DNA from: Desmodesmus armatus
Taxonomy: Eukaryota; Chlorophyta; Chlorophyceae; Sphaeropleales; Scenedesmaceae
Assembly (NCBI GenBank): GCA_007449985.2
Contig: VIIQ02000138.1
Coordinates: 62,001 to 126,000 of the forward strand
Direction: 5' to 3'
Length of the DNA: 64,000 bases
Made by a program: the position numbers and the translations under genes. Every line of letters starts with the position of its first letter. Position 1 is the first letter of the stretch. Below the pieces are notes generated by a model. It was not told the DNA's origin. It saw nothing but the letters and a program-made list of their open reading frames with translations, and did not search any database. Shown in pieces: positions 1 through 11,810 of this stretch.

Positions 1-2452
1 GGAGTCTGTGTGGTTGCAGCTGGGTCCGGCGCTGCTGTCGCTGTGCCGCAGCAGCAGCGGCGAGGCAGAGGAGGATGAGGCAAAACCCTGCTGGGCCCAA
101 AACAGGGCTGGTGAGCCACTCATTGCATCTCCCCGGGAGCTGTTTGAGACCTTCAGTCAGCTGCTGATGAGCACGCTCTTGCTGCAAGGTGGGTGACAAC
201 CATGTTGCACAGCGTGGCAAGGCATGCATAGCAGTGTTCATGAACACAGTGGCAAGAGGCTGGATGGGACACGCACACCTTGGACAATGATGTTGACGAC
301 AGTTTCCTGCACAGCATGCTGTTGGTACATGCAGGACACATGGGTGCGAAGCAGCACAAACATCAGACTTTGCACAGCTTGTGCGCCTGTGTGTGTTGAA
401 CTCAAACTAGCGCCTGTCCCATGTGTCCTGCGACTGCCACTGCCGTTTGTCGTTCCAACAGCCAATGCAGTTCCAAACGGCCACCGCCGCCCCACCATCG
501 ACTTGGCAGTAGTCGTGGAGCAGAACCCACTGCTGGCATGCAGCCTCGTCGAGGCAGCATTGCATGCAGCCACAGCTCACAGCGGCGCCTCTCGCAATGG
601 TGCTGCTGCTGCTGCTGCCTTGGGACGTCTGAAACATGGCAGCACGACATGCTTTGCGGCAACTGTTGCCATCTCAATCTTGACAGACGCAGTGTATAAC
701 ACACTGGCAGCAAGGGCGGCAGCAGCCAAGCATGCAGCTGCCCCTACAGCAGCAGGAGCTACGACAGCAACAGCGGCAGAAGAAGGCCATCATGCAGCCG
801 CAGCCGCATCCGTAGAAGCAGCAGCACCACATGCGCATGGCAGCGGAAGGCTAGAGCAAAAGCTGCTCTGTGTCATTGTTGCTGCACTGAAGTATGTGCA
901 GGTCAGCGCGGCACTGCAGGGACCTGCAACTGCTACGCTGGGATCCTACTACAACGCAGTCGGACTGGTCTGTGTGTGCAGCGCGACAGCCATCAAGATG
1001 CTTGGGAACGGTTCCCACCTCACACTGTGTAACGACACCATGCCAGCACTGGCTGCGCTGCCTGCAGCAGCAGCAGTCAGTGTGCAGCTGCGCACCAACA
1101 GGGAGGAGCAGCTCGTCTGGCTGCATGTGCTGGGCCGATTGCTGATTGCAGCAGGGCAGCTGCTACAGCAGGTCCCGCAGCGTGTGACTGCGAGCGGCAG
1201 CTTCGTGCTAGCAGACGAAACTTTTGAAGAGATGAAGCAGTTTGCACGATATATGCAGGTCATGCAGGCACTGATGCTGACTGCCACAGCATTTGGCATG
1301 TATGGCGTGTTGAGACAGGGCGAAGCAGCAGCTACAGCTGTAGCAGGCGGCCTTCCCGCTGCTGCAACCCAGGCGGACCTTGAGCGGCTGCTGCAGCAGG
1401 CAACATCCCTGCAGCAGCAGGTGACGACCGTCCAAGCACTGTTCAAGCAGAGCTTTGACTGCGCCGTCCAGGGCACCGATGGGCGCTTGACCCGCGTCCA
1501 AGCCCTGCAGCAGCTGCATGCAGCCTGCCAGGAGGGCGGCCTGCCTCAGCAGCTGTGCAGCTTTGGTGTGGCCTACTGTGCGGCGTTCCCTCAGCGCGGC
1601 TGCTGCGGCAATCCTGCCTGCACCAACCTTGACAAGTTCACTGAGACAGCACTGGCCAGCCAGGGCTGTTCTGGCTGTGGCAAGGTGAGTGTGATGGGGG
1701 TGCGACGGTGCAGTTCTGTTCATCACTGGGGTTGTTCAAAGTGACTGCCTGTGTGATCAGGAAGACTGTGTTTTCAATGGCGACTTCAACTGCTGTTTGT
1801 TGACTGCCAGACAGTGTCTTGCAACCTCCCGCCGTAGTTTCTGTTAGGGAGGGCCCCTCCCTAACAAAAACTACTCCAACTCCCCCTCCATTTGAGATGG
1901 AGGGGAAGTTGGAGATGTATTGTGTTGTGTTTTGCACGTGAACATGTGCATCACGCAAGCAGTTTGCCTGCAGGCTGTACTACAGCCTGCCACACCAAGG
2001 AGGCAGTGCGACAACTTGAGGACCCTGCTACCATAACCTACAGTGAATTTTCCTAGTGAACACCGCGCACTGGGCCAAGCGACAGAGTTGCCCTGCTGCT
2101 GTTGTGTCAATACAACTCCCCAACACTGTATTGCTACAACTTCCCCAGGGTCCTTCAACAGTGGGAGTTGACTTACTGTACTGTACTGTGAGAGTAACGC
2201 CAAGAGGGGTCCAGACCCAAACCATAGCAGGTTCGACCTTTCCTGCTGCCGCAAATTGTGCTTGGCTATGCAGGCACCTCACACCCCTGATGGGTTGCTA
2301 CTTGTGTTCACTCTTTGCTCCTGCAGGCTGTCAAGTTCTGCAGTGCAGCGTGCCACAAGAGAGCTTGGAAGCAAGGACACAAGGCAGCATGCGCCATCCT
2401 CAAGCAGCGACAAGCAGCTGCACAGGCCCCAGCAGCACATGAGGGTGTGTAG
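1..2452 (+). CDS. MYND zinc-finger protein, 5' end outside the window
   Basis: Three exons are seen: <1-188, 462-1684 and 2327-2452 (stop TAG 2450-2452). Phases agree: phase 1 at the first junction (donor gtgggt, acceptor aacag) and phase 0 at the second (gtgagt, ctgcag). About 511 residues are visible. Most of the protein is Ala/Gln/Leu-rich helical sequence with no recognised domain. The C-terminal ~60 residues form a MYND-type zinc finger split by the last intron: CGNPAC, then CSGCGK, then FCSAACHKRAWKQGH and AAC, giving the C-C-C-C-C-C-H-C order of zinc ligands. MYND fingers usually bind proline-rich partner peptides; no enzyme domain (SET or other) is visible. The frame is open at base 2, so the start lies left of the window. 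Family assignment is firm; the biological role is unknown. Confidence 0.8.
1685..2326 (+). other. Intron of the MYND gene with two short palindromes
   Basis: A 642-bp intron splits the zinc finger between its second and third Cys pairs. At about 1842-1866 lies a near-perfect palindrome (gttagggaggg / ccctccctaac), and at about 1874-1907 a second small stem (aactccccctcc / ggaggggaagtt). Function unknown. Confidence 0.5.
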
Positions 2453-2663
2453 ACAGGGGACATGGGTTGCTTTTGATCCACAAGACTCTTGATGGGTCAT
2501 CGACAAGACCCATGATGGGTCATCAGCCTGGCTGGTTTGAGTTGCAGAGTCTGATACAGAGTTGGTGCGATGCCAGTGCCCTTGTTGATGACATGTGCTG
2601 ATGACATATGCTGATGTTTCACCTGTCAATGTTGGCAGTGTCTTTGCGGCTGATCATTCGTCT

Positions 2664-2670
2664 GTGTAAC
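2664..2670 (+). terminator. Candidate polyadenylation signal TGTAA
   Basis: TGTAA, the usual green-algal poly(A) signal, occurs about 215 nt after the stop codon of the upstream MYND gene. Position and motif fit a 3' end; no transcript evidence is available. Confidence 0.4.
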
Positions 2671-4484
2671 CTGCACACAACCAACATCATGTCCCGATCA
2701 TGGTCACTTTGGACAGCAGCTGCCGTGCCTTCAACATAGATGTGTAGGTTGCGGCTTCAGATAAGATCTTCTGTCTAGGCGGTCACTGTCAAGCAAGGGG
2801 GATCCCGGTGTGGGAACTACAAGGCAACTCATGATCATACAACTTGTATGGTAATGTTACGGTAATGTTATTGCATCGATTCCTTTAGGAAGAGATGCCA
2901 ATACAGCGCACGGGTCTCACACCCACACACATGACTGCCAAAACTGGTCTGAAGTAAGGTCCAAGAGGTGCCACAGCAGGCCTTGCCTAAGCGTTCAGGA
3001 ATGTTGTGGTTATAAGAAGTAATAATATCCTTCGTTTGCTGGGTATGGATGCTGCCGTAGCAAACGCCAACATTGCTGCAGCTGCTGGTTACAAGAACGT
3101 CAAATGGTAGAATGCCACGATGTACGTACGTATTTGTCGGTGACGGCTGGGGCACGCCTGTGTGCCGCAATAGTCTGGTTGAATTGCGTCACTAATTTCA
3201 TGGACCATTTCCTTGCACGTGCAAAGTGCAACGTACACAACAGGGCAGCACAGGGCTGATCGAAGCAGGTATGATCAAGAGTAAGAACGAACAAGCGTTT
3301 CATGTGGTCCTTGGGTAAAGGCTGCGAGACAATTGCGGGGTTGAGTAATTGGTGACTAACAGTCCGTCAGCTGTGGATGCGCGTGCCGAAAACATAAGGG
3401 AATCAGCCGGATTCTGCCCATCAGTAACGCGTGCGTGCAGCAGGCACAAGATAGGGGTGCAAGGGTGCAGCAGATTCGTTCACTCGCTGCTGCTGCTGCT
3501 GTAAGCTTGCAGTTGACCCCAGAGTGTGGGCAATGAGTTAAGTGTCATAATAGTGCTCGATCTTGTCACATGCAGTTGCAATCGCGAAACAGCTACTTTC
3601 CAGGGCCCTGGAAGGCCGTGAAGGGCCATCAGCAGCAGCAAGTCCAGCAGCTGCAACCCAGCAGCAGCAATAGATTAGCACCTGGCGGCAGCAGCAGCCC
3701 TGCAATCAGAAAGCCTCACCCGGATAACTAGCCGCATGTGACAGCCCAGTCTGCACAATCCAGGGTACACCCACTGCTTCAATAAACAGTTGGACGGGAT
3801 CGATGCAGTACTGACGCCACCCGGGCGTTAGACGTTCTATGTTGGTGATGCAGTGGGATGACATTCAGCCTGGCTGAGCCAGGCTGTCAAGAATGTGTTG
3901 GAACACAGCGTTGGACAATGCTGCCCACTTCACATATAACACAGCAAGTGCAGGCCCAGCACCATGTGATAGAGCAGCAACAACGGGGCAGCAGCACCCA
4001 TACATACTTTCACATCCAAAGCCCAGAAGCAGGCTCACACTTGTCTCACACCGTGGGCCTGATGTGCAAACGTCTGTGGCGGCGAACTGGCCAGCACACA
4101 TGACGGTTTGCTACTGATGTGCCTGTGAGTTGCAATCGGTGCAGCTGTGGACCGCAAGATTGCAGATTTCACCACACCCGGTGGCACTGCATGCATGCGC
4201 TTGTGCGTGACATATGTAAATGCATGTCCCCACACCCTGTCTGGGTCAAGAGACACCGACCGTGAAGGTTGGCAAGCAGCAGGTGGCTGCATTTGTACAT
4301 TTAATGACTGAAAAGGTATACAACGTGCACACATGTTGCTGCAAGACTGCGCATCAAAGCGCATGCACAACTGGCAGCAAGCCGAAAGGCTCACCTACTC
4401 ACACACACGCAACACGCACGAACATGTGTGCGCATGACATTGAAAGAAAATTGGTTTCATGGCAAAACTGCCAGAATTGGCAGT
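2671..4484. other. Intergenic region between convergent MYND genes
   Basis: About 1.8 kb with no ORF that resembles a protein family. It holds scattered CAG/CTG tracts (about 3480-3500 and 3640-3690). It probably contains the 3' UTRs of the two convergent genes. Confidence 0.5.
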
Positions 4485-7400
4485 TCACACTGTTGCGCCT
4501 GCAGCAGTAGCTGCAGTTCCTGCTGTGGTGCCACCAGCAGCAGCCGCACTGAGTGCCGCACACACGGGCTTGTGCTGCTTCCAGGCTGCCCGCTGACATG
4601 CCCGCCCACAATACCGGGCCACACGGCAGCCTGCGCAAATGCAGCTGCGCCCCGACACTGACGCCAGCTCCGACAGCCCCGCCAGGTTTGTGCAACCAGG
4701 GTTGTTGCACATGCAGGGCACAGCAAGGAGCACAGGGCCAGCCCTATAGACTGCAACCTCTGTGCTGCTGCCAGCACAGCTGCTGAGTCAGGCGGGCTGT
4801 CCTGCAGGGCCTGCAAACCCGCCACTGATGCCCGCCAGTGCTCCAGCTGCTGCAGCACTTCTGCATAGCCAGCAGCGACAAGCTGGTCGCGCGTGCTGCC
4901 AGCAGCCAGCCAAAACTCCACCGTACTCATGAGCAAGTCCAGCTCCGCTGCCACCTCCTGTTGGTCCTGTTGCTTCTGCTTCTGCTGCTGCCGCCGCTGC
5001 TGCTGCTGCTACGACAGCCTCTGCGTAGACAGCCCTGTAGCTTTCAGCAGGAAGCAGCGGCCCAGGATGACCACACTGGGAAGCATGTCCACTGCAGCCA
5101 ACCGGCTTCTGCTGCAACCTGTTGACCCGTCTGCCGCCCATTGCCCGGGCTGCTGCTGCTGCTCGGGAGCAACAGCAAGCAGCTCCGCTGCTACACAAAC
5201 AGCACCCTCCCAGTGACGCTGCCGGACAGTGCCATCTAGCACGCCCCACCTGCTAAGCTTGACCACGGTGGCCAGCAGGCTATGAAGCTGGCGCTGCACC
5301 TGGGAGCCCGGCCCCGCTGCAAACGCCAGCGCTACCAGAGGGGACGTGAAGGCCTCAGTGCTCTCAGATGCCATGGGGGAGCACAGCTCAGACATGGCTT
5401 CCGCATACACTGCCGAGCGCTCCAGCGCATCAGCAGAGATCACGGAGGCTCCTGCTGCTGCCACTGCTGCACTGCCAGGGCTATTGTGACCATCAACCCC
5501 ACCGTTTTGAGAAGGCGAAGCGGCTGCTGTTGCCGCACCGTACAGGGCCACGTCACTGCGCAGTGCCGCCTCAAGCACGCCGATGATGGCAACTGCATGC
5601 GGCATGATGGCGTCCTGGGCGTGCAGGACACAACTGTGTGTGGCAATGGTGTCGCCGCCGTGCTGCGCTGATGCTGCCGACGCTGGTGCTGCTGCCAGCA
5701 TTGTCATCGAGTCGGTTGCTGCCGCTGTCGCACAAGCGGCTGGGACCACCGAGCACACCAGCAGGGTTCGCAACCAAAACACGTTTGACGGCATCATTGC
5801 CAGCAGGCTGTGCTGCCTTGTGGCCAAGGCTTCTGACATTTGCTGCTGCCGCTCCTGCTGCTGCAGCTGCAGATGGCCGCGGCGTATGAGCAGCGGCAGC
5901 AGCTCTGCCAGCAGAGGTGCCGTAGGCACCAACAAACACCACTCCGCAGGCTGCTGTTGCTGCTGCTGTCGCTGCTGCTGTTGCTGCTGCTGCTCTGGCA
6001 GCTCAGGGGCCGGCTGCGGCCTGAACGGGGACGGCAGCAGCTGCAGTGCCAGCTGTGGGCCCGTGTAGGCTGCTGGCCGAGGCAGCCGATACAGGCTGCT
6101 GGCACACCATAAAGTCTTCAACGGGTCACAGCACAGGATGCAGGTTGCGGCACGTGCTAGTTGTGGCGCACCGTAACTGTCGGGTATGCTTGCTGTCAGC
6201 TGTAGCAGCATCAAGCTGAGCAGCAGGTCTGTCTCCAACTGCAGCAGCAGCTGCGCGGTGAAGGCACCATTGGCTTGGTCTACCTGGAGCCGCACAGGAT
6301 CGAATGCAGCAGTACGAGGCTGTCAGGCTGTCAGGTTTGGATTGCTGCAAACCCCTGAAGCTGAGGGTGTGAGGTGAGGGTGTGAGGTGTATGTGCTACA
6401 CAGCACCAAAAAAGCCACAATGCGCAATGTACAGCTACAGGACATAAAAAGCATTGTTGGCAGCCGATTGAGGGGAGACGGAAAGCTACAAGAGACACAA
6501 GTTGTACCTTTCACAGCTGTGCACTCCTACAAGCTGACGCTGGCTGGGTTGATGCAGTGTGAACACTGGGTAACTGAAAGGGTGGGTACATGCCGCACGA
6601 CCACCTAGTGACCAAAACCTGGACCCAGGGAACACCTGTCTCGTTGTGCTTGAGGTAACGCTTGGGGCAGCATGTACAGTCCATCTGCTCACATGCGGCT
6701 GGCTGATGCCGTGATCACGGGTGACGCATGACTAAGACCCCAGTTTCTTTACTAGTTGGTGAAGGCGGGAACGGGGGATGAAACTGCCGCTGCCTCTGTG
6801 CTGTCGTTCCCTCTAGGACGTGTGCTTTCACCGTTTGGAGGTAGTTTCCAGTCAGGTACTCCACTGCAAAAGCCGAAGCTTGGTGCATAACTGGGTGCAG
6901 ATAAAGTCCAGAGCCCCCCTCGCCACTGCAGGGCCGCTCATCGAGCCCACTCACTTGGTATTTGACCACAGTGCAGTAGAGCACCCCCAGTCCATACAGG
7001 TGGTTTGGAGTAGTCAGCCCGAGGGAGTGGGCGAGCCTCGCGGCCTGCAGTGCTGTCTCCTTGCTGACGCCCAGTATCTCAAACAAGCTGCAGGACAGGG
7101 GCGTCAGGCTGTCCAGCTGAACCCCGCTGCTGGGGCCACTGCTGCTGCTGCTGCTGCTGCCGCCCTGTGGCTGCTGCTGCTGCCTCCCAGGCGATCGTCG
7201 GCCTGTGCTACTCCCTGTCACAGTGTGGTCGCTGCCGCACTCCATCCCATATCCACTGCTGCTGCTGGTTGCTGCTGTAGGTGCGCCCCCGGTGTGGCCA
7301 TGACTGCTCACATCCAGCTGCAGCACTGTCACTACCAACATAATCACTAGGCTCGATACAAACTCAGGCAGCAGCAGCAGCTCGTTTGCGACAGGACACG

Positions 7401-8454
7401 ACCGCAAGGTGCCCGCCACGTCCGCCTTGAACGCTGCTGTCAGCGTCCAAAAAGCTGTGAGTGCGGCATTAACGGCGATGCCTTCCATATGCTGCAGCAG
7501 CTGCTGCTGCTGCTGTAGGTGCTGCAGCCTGCTGCAGGCTTGGAACACGCTGAGCATTAGGCGCGCGGCGCTGGGGGCTGCAGACAGTGCAGCATCAAGG
7601 CTGGGCCCTGTTGGGGACAGCACGCGAACGACCAAGTCAAAGGTCTGCAGCAACATGGTACAGCAGGTGTCTGCTCGCTGCACTGAGCAGAACAGCTGCT
7701 CAACATCATGCTGTGTGCTTGAAGGCACAGATGGGCTGCCGCTGTCCCTGCTCCTGCTGCTGCCGAAGCTAGCCGGCGCTTCTGTCAGTGCTGCCACTGC
7801 TGCTGTCAGCCGGGCTGCTGCAGCATCCATGGCAGGGCCCAGGTGCTGCAGCAGCGGCGACTCCTGCAGCTGCTGCCGCTGCTCGGCTACAGCATGGGAC
7901 CCTGGGGACGCTGTTGTGGCGGTCGCAGCTTTGGTCAGCCAAAGGTTTAGTACGCTGTGAATCAGGTCAGCCACATGCCACGGTGCGTCTGGCAGCTGTG
8001 AAACGTACAGTGATGCCAGCTTGCTTGTCACCTGCAGGCACGCAAGTCAGCACACGTCACTGTGTGCCAGAACCGCAAAATCAGCGCAATGTCATCTGGT
8101 CTTCGTGAGTGTGCACTACTTGTCCCTATTCCCTGGAAGCAATTTTCTTGTGGCAGCTGTCCAGCCTGTGCTGGGGCGGGTATGGAATTTGAAATCGCAA
8201 CCGCACCCTCACGAACAAGTATGTGTGCAACACCACAGGGCCAGATGCCATCATGCGTCTGTGTCAGCACAAGTAACCTGTACATCCTGCACGAGCTTCT
8301 TCCATGCTGCATGCGGCAGGGCTGGCTGCTCTTTGAGCCTGTCCACCAAGTGCACAGCATTGAGGGTATCAGCTGCCACAGCATCTGCTGCATCCGTCAG
8401 TCGCTGCAGCCCCTTGATGCATGCTGACCAGGAGGCGACTACAGCATTCGCCAT
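4485..8454 (-). CDS. MYND zinc-finger protein, possibly disabled
   Basis: Exon 1 is 8454-8278 (ATG 8454, preceded in frame by TGA), exon 2 is 8031-6832 and exon 3 starts near 6319, all phase 0. Exon 3 stays open to an in-frame TAG at 5011-5009, then resumes in the same frame through a Gln-rich stretch to [12 protein letters not shown]. The reading frame shifts by one near 4730-4716, just before a complete MYND finger: CNNPGC, CICAGC, YCGRAC, H and C. The stop is at 4487-4485. Without the two lesions it would be ~1,070 residues, Ala/Gln-rich, with the finger at the C-terminus as in the convergent gene at 1-2452. The TAG sits in a CAG run (one C-to-T change), so pseudogene or consensus error are both possible; a very short intron ending at the TAG is less likely. 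No function beyond zinc-finger binding can be assigned. Confidence 0.65.
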
Positions 8455-8964
8455 CACAATTTGCTTGTATCAGTCTGCACAGGTGACAGCAGAGAGAGCC
8501 CATCGATTCAAGAGTGAATGACAGCAGCAGCAACAGGCTCAACAGAAGACACACCGCCCAGCACCAGCAGCACATGCCTCGCTCACCGCTGTCAAGCAAA
8601 GCTGGTGTCGAACGTATTCAGTCGTGAGCCTGCATCAGCGAGACTGTGCCACGAGGGAAACCACTGCAGAGGCAGCTTTCAGCATCCAAGTGCTACTGTC
8701 CAAGTTGGGGTTGGGACCGATTGTCAGAGCAACTTTCGCCGTCAAAAATAATTTACGCTTGTCGTTTTAACATCACTCAGACAACTGCAATCGGCAAGTT
8801 TAAGGGATTGTCACTGTACAGGCAGGCAGTGTGATCTATCAATAACGATCACACTTCCACCTCGACCCCCAAAGTGCTGCAGGTGCTTCGCCATCGTCTT
8901 CAGCTTCTGACATAGGGACATGTAAACGTTTGCGCATCGCCTCCGCCTTGAGCCCACAAACAAA
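8455..8964. promoter_or_regulatory. Divergent intergenic region, MYND gene / CCB2
   Basis: About 510 bp separate the start codons of the leftward MYND gene and rightward CCB2, so both promoters must lie here. A putative acceptor (ctgtgcag on the minus strand, about 8482) suggests a 5' UTR intron for the MYND gene. No clear TATA box was recognised. Confidence 0.4.
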
Positions 8965-11810
8965 ATGTACTGCAAGGTTCAGACTTCCCTCCAAGCCTTT
9001 GATCCCCGTCAGAGTGCATGTACAGTATCAAAGGCATCCCTTTTGGTATCATTTGCACTGTATGGGGGCCATGCCAGCAGCGGTGGCAGCAAACCTGGCA
9101 GCAGCAGCAGCAGAAGCTGTAGCAGCAGTAGCATCACCAAGCAACAGACGGGGTACAGCAGGGCCCAGCAACAACGCAGCAGCAGGTTGCAAGCAACACC
9201 AGGTGAGTCATACTATGTGGTTGGCATTACCGGCAAGGCCGTGTACCTGGGTAGGTATCTGGTATCTGAAACCTGTGGTGATGGTGGTGGTAATGGTGGC
9301 ACAGTATGCAACAGAGCTTTGCCATGCCTACTTTTGATGGACATTCTGCACCAAAACCCGTCAGTGCGATCAACATGTCCTGGAAAGCCGTGATAGCTGC
9401 TCGCACCAACTGCCTGCCACGGTCCCTATCGAAGCAGCACCCCCTCCCGTACTCCCACTGTGCGATGATTTCTGGGGCTGTATATTCAGCATGCCCTCAT
9501 TGATTCTGTCGTCCAACAAATAACAACCCCCAGCAGCACTCGCCATGCACCCCAAGGCCACCACAGTTTTTCCCTTCCTGCTGCTTTCTCATGCACATCT
9601 GCAGGCCTAGGTGATGATGAGTTGGACGTAGCTGTCTTCAGGTTCACGCTAGGCATCCCTGGCTTCGATGACAGCAACATTCCACGTGTTGTTGGAGCAG
9701 CAGTAGCAGCAATGGTGGCTATCAACCATGCAATTGTAGCAGATCCGCCCCCAGCTCAGGTAAAGCAGTGGTGGCAGATGCTGCCCGCGTGTGTGTGTCT
9801 GGTGTTGGGTGTACGTATAAGGAGTTCTGGTGACGCAAACCAATGGGGACAGCATGCCACCGGGCTCAGATGCTGCATGCTGATTGCTGCAGATGTTGTT
9901 TGTAGTGCGCTCAGTACATGTCGTGCCAGTCGTGGTGCTGCTGCTGTTGGTTGTGTGTGTCGTAGTCCTGATGCTGAACTCCTGCTTTTCCCTTTCCAAG
10001 CCTCGCTGTCATGTGCCTGCCTGCCACTGCCTGCTGCTATCTGTCCCACCAGCTGCGTGCTGAGTTTCTGGACATGACCCTGGCTGGGTTGTGCTTTGTG
10101 GCGCCAGAGATCGAGCAGCGGCTGCGTCAGGTCGGTCCCAATAAGGGGCGTGCGGGTGTCGGCCAGGTGCAGGGCTCCTCACAGGTCTTTGCCCTAGCTG
10201 AGGGGCTGCCGGATGTGGTCAAGAAGGTGAGCAGTGTCATCCGGTAACATGCCATTTTGGACACTTTGGTTTCAATCGGGGCAACAAAGGTGAACCCAAA
10301 CCCCCAAGCCCGCCGACACCCAACCCCGCCATGTGACACTCATCAAACCTCCAGGGAGGGAGCAAAGGAAGGGGGTGCAAACTGTAACACATGTCCAATG
10401 CATTGCAGCACAGCCCATGAGTGACATCACACCAACTGCACTTGATGCTGCTTGTGTGGTCCCAGGAGCTGGCCGCCGCATTTTGTATCTGACATCAAAC
10501 ACAACCAACTGTGTATCATATTCAGCTATAACTCATCTCAATCACCTGTTTACACGTTGATGTGCTGCAGGAGCTGGCCTGGTCGTCCTTTGCCCTGTTG
10601 AAGAACGTAAACTGCTGCAGTGTGCTGCTGCTCCAACCAAGCAGCCAGTCGGCCCTGCTGGCCAGAGGAGCAGTAGCAGCCAGCTGTGTCACACAGGGGG
10701 ACAACAAAGCCAGCCTGCAACGGATCTCACAGGTAAGGTCATTATGGTGGTGGTGACACTGGGTTTGACACCATCATGCCAGCCTGCAGCTGGTCTCACA
10801 CTTTGCCGAGTCACTCTTCGTTGGCCTGCAGCTGCTGGTGTTGGAGTTGGCAGTCTGTTCCCAACCACTTTATTGCATGGTACTGCAGCACAGCATCCTG
10901 CACTGTACTGCATTGGTGTTGTATACGCATTGGCATTGTGCTGCGCTGTACCTGTATCTGTACCTGTACTGCAGCACAACACCCTGCACTGTACTGCAAT
11001 GTTATTGTACTGCGCTGTACCTGCACTGCAGAGTCTCAGCAGTGCCTGCAGCTACCTCAAGCCAGGTCAGCAGCAGCAGTGGCTGGCCGACAGGTCAGCA
11101 GTGCAGCAGAGCGGCCTCAGCAGCAGTGCCTGTGTGCCTGAGGGTGTGCAGTCAGCGCTGGTGCAGGCAGTACCTGGAGGGGCCCTGCTGCTGGTGCTGG
11201 CAGAGAGACCTAGGTGAGCCGGCACGGGTGCTGAACATCAGGGTCACCCGTCCACATCAGGGTCAGGGTGAACGGTTCACTCAGGCCACCACATCAGGGT
11301 CAGGGGGAATGGTTCACTCAGACATAGACATTCTCAGGGGTGTGAGGCTGACGCCCTGCAAAAGTTGATGTGATGGTCGAGGTTACTACTGCAGGTGCAT
11401 TCTGACGTGGTGGCAGCTGTCCATTGCTCTCACCTGGATTGTCAGTTTGACCCAGGTGAGGCGGCAGGGGTGCCGACCAGGCCCACTCGCAACATGCAAT
11501 AGCGCACTGGTGTGCAAAATGAGGTTATGGCACCGGAATCGGCACTTCCTAGCCTAGTGGCAGCTGCCGCCTGTGGAGTATGGTAGTAAGATGGGGAAAC
11601 TCACTGACCGCCCCATCATTGTGGCTTCACCTTGTAATGCAGTGAATGGGTGTTGTCTATAGCCACAGCTTAGCTTGGTGCATGTGCCTCCTGAAACGAC
11701 TATGTTCGCTGGTGTTGTGCTGTGCCATGCTGTGCAGGGCTTTGTCGGACAAGGACAGGAAGTGGGTAGCAGCCATCGCAGAGAAGCTGGGCAGCTGCCT
11801 GCAGCAGTAG
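8965..11810 (+). CDS. CCB2: CCB2, cytochrome b6f haem c(i) assembly factor (chloroplast)
   Basis: Six exons: 8965-9202, 9605-9759, 10053-10226, 10571-10732, 11032-11213, 11738-11810. They sum to 984 nt (327 residues) with every phase matching and GT-AG borders throughout. The N-terminus (MYCKVQTSLQAF, then Ser/Arg/Gln-rich) looks like a chloroplast transit peptide. The body carries the DUF2930/CCB signature: VFRFTLGIPGFDD followed by IPRVVGAAVAAM as a membrane segment, then ELAWSSFALLKNV, and the C-terminal SDKDRKWVAAIAEKL. CCB2 acts with CCB1, CCB3 and CCB4 on the stromal side of thylakoids to attach haem c(i) to cytochrome b6. CCB4 is a paralogue of the same family; the SDKDR..W..A.AEK ending matches my recollection of CCB2 better. 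Confidence 0.85.
10733..11031 (+). repeat. CCB2 intron with an exon-edge copy and GTACTGCA-type repeats
   Basis: The end of the preceding exon (cagcctgcaacggatctcac, 10710-10731) is echoed imperfectly at about 10783-10802 (cagcctgcagctggtctcac). Further on, units like ctgcactgtactgca and ctgtacctgtac recur between about 10880 and 11030. Confidence 0.5.

Noticed and set aside
5009..5011. TAG read as a sense codon (alternative genetic code)
   Set aside because: TAG is the normal terminator elsewhere in the window (MYND 2450-2452, CCB2 11808-11810), so reassignment is not supported.
11395..11455. Possible extra CCB2 exon (ctgcag acceptor, gtgagg donor)
   Set aside because: Joining 11213 directly to 11738 keeps phase and gives the conserved ERPRALSDKDRKW. 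The extra segment adds unrelated residues.
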